Shown: in pieces, positions 25,017-34,355 of the stretch | Numbering within the stretch: the stretch's first letter is position 1 | Layout: the number at the start of each line of letters is the position of its first letter | NCBI GenBank assembly: GCA_020435995.1 | Contig: JAGQYO010000022.1 | Coordinates: 1-50,708, forward strand | DNA length: 50,708 nt | Source of the DNA: Flavobacteriales bacterium | GTDB taxonomy: Bacteria; Bacteroidota; Bacteroidia; Flavobacteriales_G; Salibacteraceae | Direction: 5' to 3' | The notes under the pieces: generated by a model | Databases searched by the model: none | Told to the model about the DNA's origin: nothing | The model's input: the letters and a program-made list of their open reading frames with translations, nothing else | Position numbers and translations under genes: made by a program

Positions 25017-26432
25017 TTACTTCTTAATGAGGTTACAATAGTGTAAATACCTACCGTACACTTCTTTTACGTAATCATAAGGCTCTTGACCTCGGCAGTA
25101 TCCGTGTTGGCAAATGGTATCAGTATAAAATTCTACATCTGATTTTTTGAGAATGTAAAGCTCTACGTTTTCGTCCCACATTAATGGATTATGGCCATAT
25201 TTTGCGGCGAGTTTTTTTGCATCAATAATATGCCCAACGCCTACATTATATGAAGCAAGCACGAACTTGGTGCGCTGGATACTATCCGAAATGCTTTTCT
25301 GCCATATTTTATCTAGCCGTTTTAAATACTTGCTTCCCGCTTCTAGGTTGGCCTGTGCGTTTGTTATGCTCATAGAATCTAAGCCGTAATCCTCGGCGGT
25401 GCTGGGTATAAGTTGCATAAGGCCCGTGGCACCTGTCCACGACTCGGCGGCGGTATCAAATTTTGATTCCTGATAAATAAGTGAAGCCAGTAGCCGCCAG
25501 TCCCAGTTTATGCTCTTGGCGTATTTTTTAATCAAATCGTCAAAGGGTGAAATCCCTCCCTTCATGGAGGAATACTCGCTCGATAGCTTCTGTTTGAGCA
25601 CCGTGCGAGCTTTAAAATATTTGGTAATAATGGTATGGAAATCATTTGTTTGTTTTTGATAATTGAGCCAGTCGTTGAGTTTCTTGAGCAACATGGTGTC
25701 AGTTCGTCTTACAGCCCATGCAATATGTCGTGGTGTTCCAATTGGTGTAGTGATGTGAATATTGGGATGAAATCTTTTTTGGACTTTAGCGACGTTTTCA
25801 TCGGCAACGGTATAGTCAATTTCACCACCCGACACTTGTGCAATGAGCTGTAAGGTTTTGTTCATTACCTTGCTGTCAGAGGAGTCAGCTACGCCAATTA
25901 TTTTGATTTTTGGGTTCAAGGTTTTGTTCACTTCGATGAGGTGTTCGTAAAACGATGACTTTAACCTTACATATACCGTTTTGCCAGCTAATTCTTCAAC
26001 GGTTTGAATGAGGCTATCAGACGAATACCGCTGCACTAGTACTTCCTTAGTTTCGAATAAATCAGTTGTGAAGTTCACGCGCTTTGCGCGCTCTGGCGTT
26101 ACTGTGATATTAGCACACACAATATCACCAAATCCACTGTTGAGCATGGGCAAAACACTATCTAGTTTGTAGATTACTTTGATGTTTAGTTCAAGATCAT
26201 TTTCTTGAGTAAACCGCTTGAGCAACTCATACTCAAAGCCCATAGGCTGCCCTTTATACACAAAATAGCTTGTTGTAGAATTATCAACTAGCGCTGTAAT
26301 TGATCCTCGCGTGGCAATAGAATCAAAGTCGAATGAGTAGGGGGGTGGAGGTAGTGGTTTGGGTTCGTTTTTACATGAAGTAACCGATAAGGCAAATAGC
26401 AAAAAAGAATAAAAGAAAAACTTTAATTTCAT
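25017..26432 (-). CDS. mltF: MltF-like lytic murein transglycosylase lipoprotein
   Basis: A 471-residue lipoprotein of the envelope that cleaves peptidoglycan glycan strands. Signal peptide with lipobox SVTSC (Cys20). Residues about 40-270 form a family 3 solute-binding-protein-like domain (GSITALVDNSTTSYFVYKG, GFEYELLKRFTQEN). About 300-440 is a Slt-type lysozyme-like domain with the catalytic Glu in ASLIYQESKFD, then GATGLMQLIPSTAEDYG and ASYNVGVGHI. This combination is diagnostic for MltF, in which the N-terminal domain senses muropeptides. Three bases separate it from the small membrane gene upstream, so it belongs to a three-gene unit with the PorE-like gene. Confidence 0.93.
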   Translation of the reverse strand: MKLKFFFYSFLLFALSVTSCKNEPKPLPPPPYSFDFDSIATRGSITALVDNSTTSYFVYKGQPMGFEYELLKRFTQENDLELNIKVIYKLDSVLPMLNSGFGDIVCANITVTPERAKRVNFTTDLFETKEVLVQRYSSDSLIQTVEELAGKTVYVRLKSSFYEHLIEVNKTLNPKIKIIGVADSSDSKVMNKTLQLIAQVSGGEIDYTVADENVAKVQKRFHPNIHITTPIGTPRHIAWAVRRTDTMLLKKLNDWLNYQKQTNDFHTIITKYFKARTVLKQKLSSEYSSMKGGISPFDDLIKKYAKSINWDWRLLASLIYQESKFDTAAESWTGATGLMQLIPSTAEDYGLDSMSITNAQANLEAGSKYLKRLDKIWQKSISDSIQRTKFVLASYNVGVGHIIDAKKLAAKYGHNPLMWDENVELYILKKSDVEFYTDTICQHGYCRGQEPYDYVKEVYGRYLHYCNLIKK

Positions 26433-26434
26433 CT

Positions 26435-26623
26435 TTATCCCAGGGTTTTTACCAGCAAATATAGCGTCCCTAAGATGGCAATGATATAAATAATAACTTT
26501 ATAAGATCCTTTGTAATAACGGTTTGTAATACTGCGATCGCGCCAATATGACCATCCAATACCAAGTACAAAAACCAAGATAAACAAGGTCATAAATACA
26601 ATCTGTCCCTTGCTAAATTCCAT
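26435..26623 (-). CDS. Small two-TM membrane protein
   Basis: 62 residues with two predicted membrane helices, about 7-24 (VFMTLFILVFVLGIGWSY) and about 43-60 (VIIYIIAILGTLYLLVKT), separated by a basic loop (RDRSITNRYYKGSYK). Comparable tiny proteins occur in other Bacteroidota but no function is known to me. It begins one base after the PorE-like gene ends and stops three bases before mltF, so it is surely translated from the same message. A link to cell-wall or OmpA function is only by position. Confidence 0.8.
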   Translation of the reverse strand: MEFSKGQIVFMTLFILVFVLGIGWSYWRDRSITNRYYKGSYKVIIYIIAILGTLYLLVKTLG

Positions 26624-28612
26624 TTATTTTACGTCAATGATCTTAAATTCCGTTCTGCGGTTTTGTTGGCGACCTTCTTCGGTGTCGTTTGTAGCAATGG
26701 GTGAGGCTTTGCCCATACCTGTAGTGCGGAGTTGTTTTTTGTTTACTCCAATAGAAATGAGGTAGTCCGCCACAGATTCGGCTCTTTGCTGAGACATTTT
26801 TTTGTTGATTTCGTCTGAGCCCACATTGTCCGTATGCCCTATAATTTCAACCTTTATTTTTGGGAATCGGTCCATCAATTCTTTTATATTATTCAATTCA
26901 ATTTTTGATTCTTCACGTAAGGTATAGGCATTGAAATCGAAGAAGATATTGTTAAGTGTTACACTGGCACCCTTTTGCACTTTCGATAACTCTACATCTT
27001 CCTTAATCATCCCGAAGTCTTTTTTATCTTTTAAGTTAATCTGTTCAGAGTAAAAGAGATGATTTTTTTCGCTGTCTTTCACCGTTACCGAATAGTTTTT
27101 TCCAGCTGGAAGTACAACAAGGTATTTACCTGTAACACTGTTTGCTTTTCCAACATAAACCATCTCTCCAGTCTCCATTATCTTTACTTCTATATCGGCA
27201 CCCAGTGGGATTCCTGTAGTTGGATCAACAACTTTTCCCTTGAGGAGGGTAACGTGGGCTGGGTCTGGATTGAGAAACGTAATTTCATAAATGTCTTTTT
27301 CTCCTTTGCCATTTGGGCGATACGAGGAGTAGAGTGCTTTTCGGTTACTGGCCGCAACTACAAAAAACAGGTCGTCGCCAGGGGTATTTATCGGAAAACC
27401 AATGTTTACTGGCTTAGTCCAACTTCCGTCTTCTTGCAGCGTGGTATAGAAAATATCAAAGCCCCCCATAGTAGAGTGTCCTTTGCTGGAGAAGTAGAGG
27501 GTTTTACCATCCGGGTGCATAAAAACACTTTCTTCGTCATATTCTGAGTTGACTATTGGACCTAGATTTTTTGCAGGCCCCCACTCTTCGTATTTTTCGA
27601 GCCATTGACTCACGTAAATATCTCGTCCACCTTGGTTTTCATCTGGTCGGTTAGATACAAAATAGAGATGTTTTCCCTCGTAGGAATAGCATGCGGACGA
27701 CTCATGGTACTGAGTATTTACATTTAAATTGAGTTTTTTTGGCTTGCTCCAAGAGCTCCCATTTAAGGTGCTTTCCAGAATATCACCATTGCCATAGTGG
27801 TTTTGAAAGTAGAGGAGCTTTTGCCCATCTGCCGAAAGACCTACCGCCGATTCGTGCTCTGATGTATTTACAGGAGGCCCTATATTTATTGGCATGCTCC
27901 AATTTCCTTCATCGTCTTTTTCGGTGAAATAGATATCCTCATAAAAATCATTGAGTATCAAATCCATTTTTCCGCCAGTGGTATTTTCTCTACGTGAGGT
28001 GAAAAATAGTTCTGTTTCATCGGCATTGATGATGGGTCCATATTCTGGATCGGGACCATTTATCGTGTTTCCAATATTTTCAACAATTACCCTTATCGGT
28101 TTTTTTACTAATTCTCTACCTGATATACATTCTTCTATAAACTTGTTAAGTGAATTCATTAGCTCTACATCATTGGCCTGTTCCACAAAGGGACGGTATG
28201 ATTTGTATTCTTCTATGGCTTCGTCAAACCGAGCAGAAAAATGAAAGGCACGTGCTAAATCGAAGTTAATCTCCTTGTCAATATTAGGTTCAAGTTCTTT
28301 TGCTTTAAGCAAAAAAGGCAGTGCCTTGGTCTTGAATGCTGAACTATATAAGTAGCAGTGGCCAATGCGGAAATTCAAGAAAGCATTATCGGGGTTTAAT
28401 TTGTAAGCATCTAAATAATAATGTAAGGCAGATTTTAAATAACTATGCCCGCGCTCGTACCAATGGTTTCCCTCTTGAATATTTTGCAGCGCAATTTCAA
28501 GCTCGGCTGGACGATCGGGAAAATTCTCCGAATTGAATTCAATGTTTTTTTGACCAAACAACAATGCTGGACAAAAGATTAAAATGGCAACTAGTATCTG
28601 ACGGTAATTCAC
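26624..28612 (-). CDS. PorE-like TPR/beta-propeller/OmpA protein
   Basis: A 662-residue exported protein. Signal peptide ends PALLFGQ. Residues about 40-160 hold TPR helices (ALHYYLDAYKLNPDNAFLN). About 180-440 is a WD40-like PD40 beta-propeller with blades such as ELFFTSRREN, KLLYFQNHYGNGDI, HLYFVSNRPDENQGGRDIY and TLYFSSKGHSTMGGFDIFY. About 455-530 is a carboxypeptidase-regulatory-like domain (LKGKVVDPTTGIPLGADIEV). About 545-662 is a peptidoglycan-binding OmpA domain (EIIGHTDNVGSDEINKKMSQ, QQNRRTEFKI). This is the order described for PorE of the type IX secretion system in Porphyromonas gingivalis, though several paralogues per genome are normal. Start codon GTG at 28612. First gene of a unit with the small membrane protein and mltF. 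Confidence 0.88.
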   Translation of the reverse strand: MNYRQILVAILIFCPALLFGQKNIEFNSENFPDRPAELEIALQNIQEGNHWYERGHSYLKSALHYYLDAYKLNPDNAFLNFRIGHCYLYSSAFKTKALPFLLKAKELEPNIDKEINFDLARAFHFSARFDEAIEEYKSYRPFVEQANDVELMNSLNKFIEECISGRELVKKPIRVIVENIGNTINGPDPEYGPIINADETELFFTSRRENTTGGKMDLILNDFYEDIYFTEKDDEGNWSMPINIGPPVNTSEHESAVGLSADGQKLLYFQNHYGNGDILESTLNGSSWSKPKKLNLNVNTQYHESSACYSYEGKHLYFVSNRPDENQGGRDIYVSQWLEKYEEWGPAKNLGPIVNSEYDEESVFMHPDGKTLYFSSKGHSTMGGFDIFYTTLQEDGSWTKPVNIGFPINTPGDDLFFVVAASNRKALYSSYRPNGKGEKDIYEITFLNPDPAHVTLLKGKVVDPTTGIPLGADIEVKIMETGEMVYVGKANSVTGKYLVVLPAGKNYSVTVKDSEKNHLFYSEQINLKDKKDFGMIKEDVELSKVQKGASVTLNNIFFDFNAYTLREESKIELNNIKELMDRFPKIKVEIIGHTDNVGSDEINKKMSQQRAESVADYLISIGVNKKQLRTTGMGKASPIATNDTEEGRQQNRRTEFKIIDVK

Positions 28613-28618
28613 GTTTGG

Positions 28619-28647
28619 TAAAAGTAAAAAACTATGTTAGCCTTCAA
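28619..28647 (-). promoter_or_regulatory. Possible promoter of the PorE-like gene
   Basis: Minus-strand TTG (28647-28645), an 18-base spacer and TACTTTTA (28626-28619), one base from TAnnTTTG. The -7 element is only 6 bases before the GTG, implying a leaderless or very short message. Confidence 0.3.
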
Positions 28648-28658
28648 CAGAATAATGA

Positions 28659-29198
28659 TTATTGATTTTGATTTTCTTCCTGCTGTTTTTGCATTTGTTT
28701 GATAAGGTAATTGGTGTACTGTTGGTATTGATTGGTGCCAAAAAACATGAGGGTACTCATAAACGGCTCGGGTTGCTGAAAACCAGCTATAACGTGAATT
28801 CGAGTCATGTTTTCATCGAGTATGGCAAATGAAGGATAACTCATCTGACCATCGAGAATGGAATAGGCAAAATAATGAGTACCTCGTTTGTCGACGGGAG
28901 CCGTATTAGCAAACTTATAATTGTTGAATACAATGGTGTCTTTTGTTTCCGCATCGAATTTTACGGCGTAATAGTATTTGTTCATAAAGAAGGCCACATT
29001 CGGATCAACAAAGGTAGTGGCATCCATTTTTTTACACCACCCACACCAGTCGGTATACAAATCGATAAAGATTTTTTTCTTTTCTACCTTCATGGCTTCT
29101 TGAGCCTGCTCCATAGTCATCCACTGAATAGGCGGAACTTCTTGGGCCAAAAGGGCCGTGGAAAAGGTGATGATTAAGGCAGTAAGGATTGTTTTCAT
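28659..29198 (-). CDS. Secreted thioredoxin-fold protein (CGWC)
   Basis: A 179-residue exported protein. Signal peptide 1-18 ends ALLAQ. Thioredoxin-like core with the redox motif WCGWC (Cys52 and Cys55) after KKIFIDLYTD, then ATTFVDPNVAFFMNKYYY and a second half with SYPSFAILDE, where the cis-Pro is expected. This fits the thioredoxin_7/DUF255-like group of periplasmic thiol-disulfide proteins common in Bacteroidota. The C-terminus is a Gln-rich tail (MQKQQEENQNQ). Transcribed alone; a 46-base gap separates it from the PorE-like gene downstream on the same strand. Confidence 0.88.
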   Translation of the reverse strand: MKTILTALIITFSTALLAQEVPPIQWMTMEQAQEAMKVEKKKIFIDLYTDWCGWCKKMDATTFVDPNVAFFMNKYYYAVKFDAETKDTIVFNNYKFANTAPVDKRGTHYFAYSILDGQMSYPSFAILDENMTRIHVIAGFQQPEPFMSTLMFFGTNQYQQYTNYLIKQMQKQQEENQNQ

Positions 29199-29290
29199 CT
29201 AATTACAATTTAGCAAAAGCCAAATATATTACTTAGGGTGGTAAGCTAGGCTACCCATTTGTTAAGCAGCGTGAATTGGTTTTTAATAAA

Positions 29291-29322
29291 AAAAAGGCGA
29301 TCCGTAACCGAATCGCCTTTTT
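29291..29322. terminator. Rho-independent terminator after POT gene
   Basis: An 11-bp perfect stem, AAAAAGGCGAT (29291-29301) with ATCGCCTTTTT (29312-29322), around a 10-base loop. A runs on the left and T runs on the right make it usable in both directions. It lies 20 bases past the stop of the peptide transporter on the minus strand. Confidence 0.88.
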
Positions 29323-29342
29323 AAGAATTTCATACTTGATTT

Positions 29343-30872
29343 TTATTCCACTCCGTGCATGAGTTTTTGAAGCGGCTTTGCTAAAATAATCAGCAAAACA
29401 GCAATTCCCAAAAGGACAAATCCTATGGTGGTGAAGATAGATACGTATTGAATCAATCCCGCATCTGGAGTGAGTGCTTCTCCTCCTTCGTGGCCCCCAG
29501 TGAGTGCAGCTATTTTTCCGCCAAGATAATTGGCTATCGCAAAGCTCAAAAACCAAGCACCCATAGCTGTTCCAGCCATTTTCTTGGGAGATAATTTGGT
29601 TACCATTGAAAGACCAATTGGCGAAAGAAACAATTCGCCCGTAGTGTGCAACATGTACAAGAAAAACAGGGTGAGAATTGGAACTTGTGCCGCTTCATTA
29701 GCGAATTGGAGCCCAACTTGCGTAAGTAAAAATCCGGCAGCTAATTGGATAATTCCGTAAGCGAATTTTAATGGAATACTCGGGTTTTTGCCAATGGCCG
29801 AAAGTTTGACCCACATGATGGAAAAAATAGAACCGAAGGTGATGATAAAGAAGGGGTTGAAGAATTGAGTCATAGAAGCGGGCATAATCCAACCAAATAT
29901 TTCGCGATCTACGTTTCTATCGGCAAATAGGGTAAGTGAAGTTCCCGCTTGCTCAAAACATGCCCAAAATGTGATATTAATAACCATGAAAATAATGAGT
30001 GCAACCATTCGATCCTTCCACATAGAAACGCCTTCCACTTTGTCTTCTGCAATACCAGCTTTAATAAGCGACCAAGAAACAAACAAGAAGAGGCCCAATA
30101 AGATATAGTCAAGTATCTGATTTTGAAGAATAAGCACATAACACAACGGAATCAACAAAAAGGAACCAACCGTAATAACCTGAATTTTATTAAAAGGCCC
30201 AAAGGCTTTGGCCAATCCTTCTTCTTGAAAGTCCACGCCTGGCGCAGAGGCAAACTTTTTTCTACCACTCCAAAAAATGAAGATTCCCAGCAACATTCCT
30301 ATTCCAGCCAAACCAAATCCCTTATCGAAGCCATAGGTCTCGCCTACGTAAGCAACAATGGTGGTTGCCAGCAGCGCACCAATGTTAATACCTATATAAA
30401 ATATGGTGAATCCAGAATCCCGCCTGGGGTCATTATCTCGATAAAGTTTTCCAACTATGGTAGATATGTTGGCTTTGAAATAACCATTTCCAATAATGAT
30501 GGCACCCATACCAATCATCATGAGGTTTTCATGGTTTAAGAGGATGGGCACGCCATCTGATCCAAACGAGGGTTGGCTAAATACCAAAAGAAACTCCCCA
30601 ACGGCCATCATTAAACCGCCCAGAATAACTGCATATCGATAGCCCAAGAACTTGTCGGCCATTCTACCCCCTAAAATCGGAGCTGCGTACACCAATCCTG
30701 TATAAGCACCATAAATTAACGAAGCTTCCGCATCACCTTTCATGAGCGATTTTACAAGAAAAAGGGTGAGCAATGTTCTCATTCCGTAATAACAGAAACG
30801 TTCCCACATTTCTGAAAAGAAGAGGGTCATTAAACCTTCGGGGTGTCCTTCTCGGACTACTTTATCTGACAT
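29343..30872 (-). CDS. POT family proton-coupled peptide transporter
   Basis: A 509-residue inner-membrane symporter importing di- and tripeptides with protons. Membrane segments fill nearly the whole length, 12-14 predicted. The proton-coupling ExxERFxYYG motif appears as EMWERFCYYGMR (21-32). The two PTR signatures are GAYTGLVYAAPILGGRMAD and FTIFYIGINIGALL. PASMTQFFNP and TTGELFLSPIGLSMVTKL are conserved late motifs. The DPP-IV gene upstream on the same strand releases dipeptides, so a joint role in peptide use is plausible, but 93 bases and a separate promoter-like element lie between them. Confidence 0.95.
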   Translation of the reverse strand: MSDKVVREGHPEGLMTLFFSEMWERFCYYGMRTLLTLFLVKSLMKGDAEASLIYGAYTGLVYAAPILGGRMADKFLGYRYAVILGGLMMAVGEFLLVFSQPSFGSDGVPILLNHENLMMIGMGAIIIGNGYFKANISTIVGKLYRDNDPRRDSGFTIFYIGINIGALLATTIVAYVGETYGFDKGFGLAGIGMLLGIFIFWSGRKKFASAPGVDFQEEGLAKAFGPFNKIQVITVGSFLLIPLCYVLILQNQILDYILLGLFLFVSWSLIKAGIAEDKVEGVSMWKDRMVALIIFMVINITFWACFEQAGTSLTLFADRNVDREIFGWIMPASMTQFFNPFFIITFGSIFSIMWVKLSAIGKNPSIPLKFAYGIIQLAAGFLLTQVGLQFANEAAQVPILTLFFLYMLHTTGELFLSPIGLSMVTKLSPKKMAGTAMGAWFLSFAIANYLGGKIAALTGGHEGGEALTPDAGLIQYVSIFTTIGFVLLGIAVLLIILAKPLQKLMHGVE

Positions 30873-30903
30873 ATTAAATAGAGTTTAAATCTTATGAAGC
30901 CGA

Positions 30904-30911
30904 CGAATATA
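30904..30911 (-). promoter_or_regulatory. Variant -7 element before POT gene
   Basis: Minus-strand TATATTCG followed by TCGGCT, 32 bases before the ATG at 30872. One base from TAnnTTTG and nearly the same as the element ahead of the TPR giant gene. Confidence 0.3.
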
Positions 30912-30965
30912 AAACAATTTATAAGCGATTCCTTTTTTTACCAATCACTAAAAAACTTGATTTAA

Positions 30966-33146
30966 TTAAAGGTTTTTATAAATGTATTCGGTAAGTAAAT
31001 TGTATAAGTGTAGCCTTGTATTTCCGCCATAAATTCCATGATTTCGATCTGGATAAACCATCAAGTCGAATTGCTTGTTCGCTTGCTGAAGTGCGCTTAC
31101 CATTTCAACCGAATTTTGAAAATGTACATTGTCGTCAGCGGTTCCGTGAATGAGCAGGTATTTTCCCTTTAACTTGTCTACATGGGTAATTGGGGAATTC
31201 TCATCGTATCCCGGGTTTTCTGCTGGAGTTTGCATGTAGCGTTCTGTGTAGATGGTGTCATAGAATTTCCAATTGGTAACAGGAGCAACGGCAACAGCCA
31301 TCTTGAATACATCGGCACCTTTAAACAAACACAAACTCGACATGTATCCGCCATAACTCCATCCCCAAATTCCTATACGATTGGCATCTACATAAGGCTG
31401 TTTCGCTAACCATTTAGCAGCTTCAATTTGGTCTACAGTTTCGTACTTACCAAGTTGCAAATAAGTGAGTTTTTTAAAATCTTCACCACGGGCTCCTGTT
31501 CCTCTGTTATCCACCGACACTATAAGGTATCCCTTGTTGGCTAGCATTTGATACCACAAATAATTAGCACCTCCCCAGCTGTCTTTCACCGTTTGTGAAC
31601 CTGGGCCACCATATACGTACATCAAAACAGGGTATTTTTTATTGGGATCAAAATTTATGGGTTTAATCATTGAACCGTTGAGTTGAATGTCCTCTGATGT
31701 TTTAAACGAAAAGAATTCTTGAGGTGAGTTGGGGTATTGACCAAGAATGGCTTTGAGGCTTGCGTTGTCCTTCAAATTTCTAATTTCCTTACCATCAGAT
31801 GAGTTCAAGGTAATATTTGGGGGTGTGTTGGCACTGGAGTGTGTAAGAATAAAATATTGAAATCCTGAAGAAAAAGAGGCGCTGTTGGTACCTGATTTAG
31901 AAGATAGTTTGGTAAGCCCATTGCCGCTTATTTTAATACGGTACACTTCTCTTTTCATTGGGCTTTCCTTTGCCGCTTCAAAATAAATTAATCCATTTTT
32001 TTCGTCAACCCCGTACATTTCAGTTACTTCCCAATTGCCTTGTGTGATTTGGGTTTTCTTTTTTCCATTGTAGAGGTAAATGTGGTTGAAGCCACCTACT
32101 TCTGAGGTCCATATAAATTTTTTATTTCCACTTAAAAAAGTCAGGTTATCGTGAATATCAATATAGGTGTTGTTCTTTTCTTCAAGCAAGGTAGATATTT
32201 GTCCATTTACTGGGTTTACGCTGTAAAGTCGAACCTCATTTTGATGGCGATTTAAACCTGTTACTGTAAAAAAGTCATCATTTGTCGACCATTTGATTCT
32301 TGCCTTATAATAGTCGGGAATTTGCGCTTGAATGGTTGCTTTGCTAGTCAAATCGTAGGCGTGTATACTCACATTCGCATTTACCTCTCCGGCCTTTGGG
32401 TATTTAAACTTATAATCCGATGGATAAAGTGCGTGGTTGTATTTAGGCATATTGAATTCTGGTACTTCAGATTCGTCAAACTTCATATAAGCGATATACT
32501 TTCCTGAAGGTGACCAAAAGAAGGCCTTGTCAAAAGCAAATTCTTCTTCATAAACCCAGTCAGTTGCACCGTTGATGATTTTGTTCGGGCTTCCATCTGT
32601 GGTTATTTGAATCATGCTTCCATCTATCAAGTCTCCCACAAACAGGTTGTTGTCTTTAACAAAGGCTAGTTTTTCTCCGTCAGGGGATAAGGTCGCGTAT
32701 CGTTGTTTAGTTTCGGACGACCAATCAATATTTTTTGTTTTCAGGTTGAATATGTAGTTTTTTTCTTGAGTAGAATGTCTGTAAATTGCCTCAGTTTCAC
32801 TTGATATAAGCACCTTCGATTCGTCAGACGATAGGGTATAGCTATCAATTTTAATTCCTTCTTCGCCTGTTTGTGCCTTGGCCAAATCGGTGGACGAAAA
32901 AATAGCTGAGACCAATTCTCCAGTTTCATAGGAATATTTGTTCACCGTACCTGCGCCACCGCGATCCATATCTAGCGTGGTGTAGTGCATGCCATCGTTC
33001 ATCGACCTCAGGCCATATACACCTTCTGATCTAAAGGTTCCTGTTTTCCAAATATCCTCTAATGTGATTTCCCTATCTGATTGTGCTATTGTCAATTGGG
33101 AAATGAGTGTGAACATTCCTACTAGGGTAGAAGTAAATCGTAACAT
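30966..33146 (-). CDS. Dipeptidyl peptidase IV (S9B) exported
   Basis: A 726-residue serine peptidase that removes X-Pro or X-Ala dipeptides from peptide N-termini. Signal peptide 1-21 ends LTIAQ, so it acts in the periplasm or at the surface. The N-terminal beta-propeller (about 40-460) contains the substrate-anchoring double Glu in DWVYEEEF. The C-terminal alpha/beta hydrolase has VYGGPGSQ, Ser597 in GWSYGGY, Asp671 in GTADDNVHF and His703 in DRNHGI, with the same spacing as human DPP4 to within a few residues. The 180-base gap to the divergent glycosyltransferase presumably carries both promoters; no clear -7 element was found there for this gene. Confidence 0.95.
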   Translation of the reverse strand: MLRFTSTLVGMFTLISQLTIAQSDREITLEDIWKTGTFRSEGVYGLRSMNDGMHYTTLDMDRGGAGTVNKYSYETGELVSAIFSSTDLAKAQTGEEGIKIDSYTLSSDESKVLISSETEAIYRHSTQEKNYIFNLKTKNIDWSSETKQRYATLSPDGEKLAFVKDNNLFVGDLIDGSMIQITTDGSPNKIINGATDWVYEEEFAFDKAFFWSPSGKYIAYMKFDESEVPEFNMPKYNHALYPSDYKFKYPKAGEVNANVSIHAYDLTSKATIQAQIPDYYKARIKWSTNDDFFTVTGLNRHQNEVRLYSVNPVNGQISTLLEEKNNTYIDIHDNLTFLSGNKKFIWTSEVGGFNHIYLYNGKKKTQITQGNWEVTEMYGVDEKNGLIYFEAAKESPMKREVYRIKISGNGLTKLSSKSGTNSASFSSGFQYFILTHSSANTPPNITLNSSDGKEIRNLKDNASLKAILGQYPNSPQEFFSFKTSEDIQLNGSMIKPINFDPNKKYPVLMYVYGGPGSQTVKDSWGGANYLWYQMLANKGYLIVSVDNRGTGARGEDFKKLTYLQLGKYETVDQIEAAKWLAKQPYVDANRIGIWGWSYGGYMSSLCLFKGADVFKMAVAVAPVTNWKFYDTIYTERYMQTPAENPGYDENSPITHVDKLKGKYLLIHGTADDNVHFQNSVEMVSALQQANKQFDLMVYPDRNHGIYGGNTRLHLYNLLTEYIYKNL

Positions 33147-33326
33147 ATCTTAAATGAATTTGGTGGCAAATAAAGTAAGAAAGTTGGTTGTGGTGAAGTA
33201 CTTATTGATAATTGGTAATTGAATCAAGAAATTCGGTTTGAAAACTTTGCGAACTGAATCAGTTCCTTGGCCTCAATTGTTTTAAAATTGCGATGAGAAT
33301 CTTAATGGCACACTTTTATTAAATAA

Positions 33327-34355
33327 ATGTCTTTCAAAATGCCTAGTCGCTCTTATTCAATAGTCATCCCCGCCCGAAATGAGGAGAAATATATCGAAAG
33401 GCTTCTTGATTCAATCGTTGCGCTAGACTATCCAAAAGATAAGCTTGAAGTTTTTGTAGTTGACGGCGAAAGTGACGATAAAACGGCAGAGTTGGTGCAA
33501 GATTATTGCAGCCGGTTTCCTCACATTCACCTAATACTAAATCCAGATAGGGTTACGCCAATTTCACTGAACATGGGAATCATGGCCAGCACCACGGATG
33601 TGAGAATCATATTAGGTGCGCATTCAGAAATTCATTCTGATTACATTAAAGAATGTGAAAAGGCATTTGAAGTTTCAAATGCAGATTGTGTGGGAGGCAT
33701 TATCGACAACGTGTACGAAAACCAAACTTCGGCGTCAGTTGGCAAGGCCATGTCGAGTCGATTTGGAGTCGGGAATGCCCATTTTAGAACAGGCACTTTT
33801 GAAGGGTTTGTCGATACGGTTGCCTTCGGGGCTTATAAAAAAGAAGTTTTTGACACCATTGGTTACTTTGATGAAGACTTGGTTCGAAACCAAGATGATG
33901 AATTCAATTATCGACTTTTGGCCAGTGGGCGAAAAATTTGGCTCTCCTCCAGTATTCGCTGTAAGTATTATGTGCGTGCTTCATTCAAAAAACTTTGGAA
34001 ACAATATTACCAATACGGTTATTGGAAGGTATTTGTAAATAAAAAGCACAAGGCAATTACCACCATTCGGCAGCTCGTTCCGTTTTTTATGGTGGTTTAC
34101 ACATTAGCCCTGCTGCTCGGCACGATGGTTTATCCCAATTATGTGTACTTATTTTCATTGCCTCTTTTCGCCTACCTCTTACTGGGGTTATCCATGTCTG
34201 TTTCGGCAGGTGAGGGCATAGCCCAAAAGGCGCAGATTTGGTTTACCTTCTTCATTTTGCACTATGGTTATGGGCTTGGCTATCTCGTAGGAATATTTCA
34301 TTTCTATTTGCTCGGCAAAAAACCCAGCGAAAAAAGCAAAGCACTCAGCCGATGA
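33327..34355 (+). CDS. Family 2 glycosyltransferase (ExoA-like)
   Basis: A 342-residue membrane-associated glycosyltransferase. The GT-A domain (about 8-240) starts SYSIVIPARNEEKYIERLL and has FVVDGESDDKT with the nucleotide-binding Asp, VDTVAFGAYKKEVF, and the acceptor-site region ending RNQDDEFNYRL. Two to three hydrophobic segments follow at 245-335 (MVVYTLALLLGTMVYP). The pattern is close to ExoA-type enzymes of exopolysaccharide synthesis. Its TGA overlaps the ATG of the O-antigen-ligase-like gene (ATGA), so the two are translationally coupled and should act on the same surface polysaccharide. Sugar specificity cannot be read. Confidence 0.88.
   Translation: MSFKMPSRSYSIVIPARNEEKYIERLLDSIVALDYPKDKLEVFVVDGESDDKTAELVQDYCSRFPHIHLILNPDRVTPISLNMGIMASTTDVRIILGAHSEIHSDYIKECEKAFEVSNADCVGGIIDNVYENQTSASVGKAMSSRFGVGNAHFRTGTFEGFVDTVAFGAYKKEVFDTIGYFDEDLVRNQDDEFNYRLLASGRKIWLSSSIRCKYYVRASFKKLWKQYYQYGYWKVFVNKKHKAITTIRQLVPFFMVVYTLALLLGTMVYPNYVYLFSLPLFAYLLLGLSMSVSAGEGIAQKAQIWFTFFILHYGYGLGYLVGIFHFYLLGKKPSEKSKALSR

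Noticed and set aside
25017-26432. Amino-acid ABC transporter binding protein
   Set aside because: The family 3 binding-protein-like half is joined to a complete Slt domain with the catalytic Glu, which is MltF architecture, and no transporter genes are adjacent.
27059-27547. 162-codon plus-strand ORF
   Set aside because: Antisense to the propeller part of the PorE-like gene.
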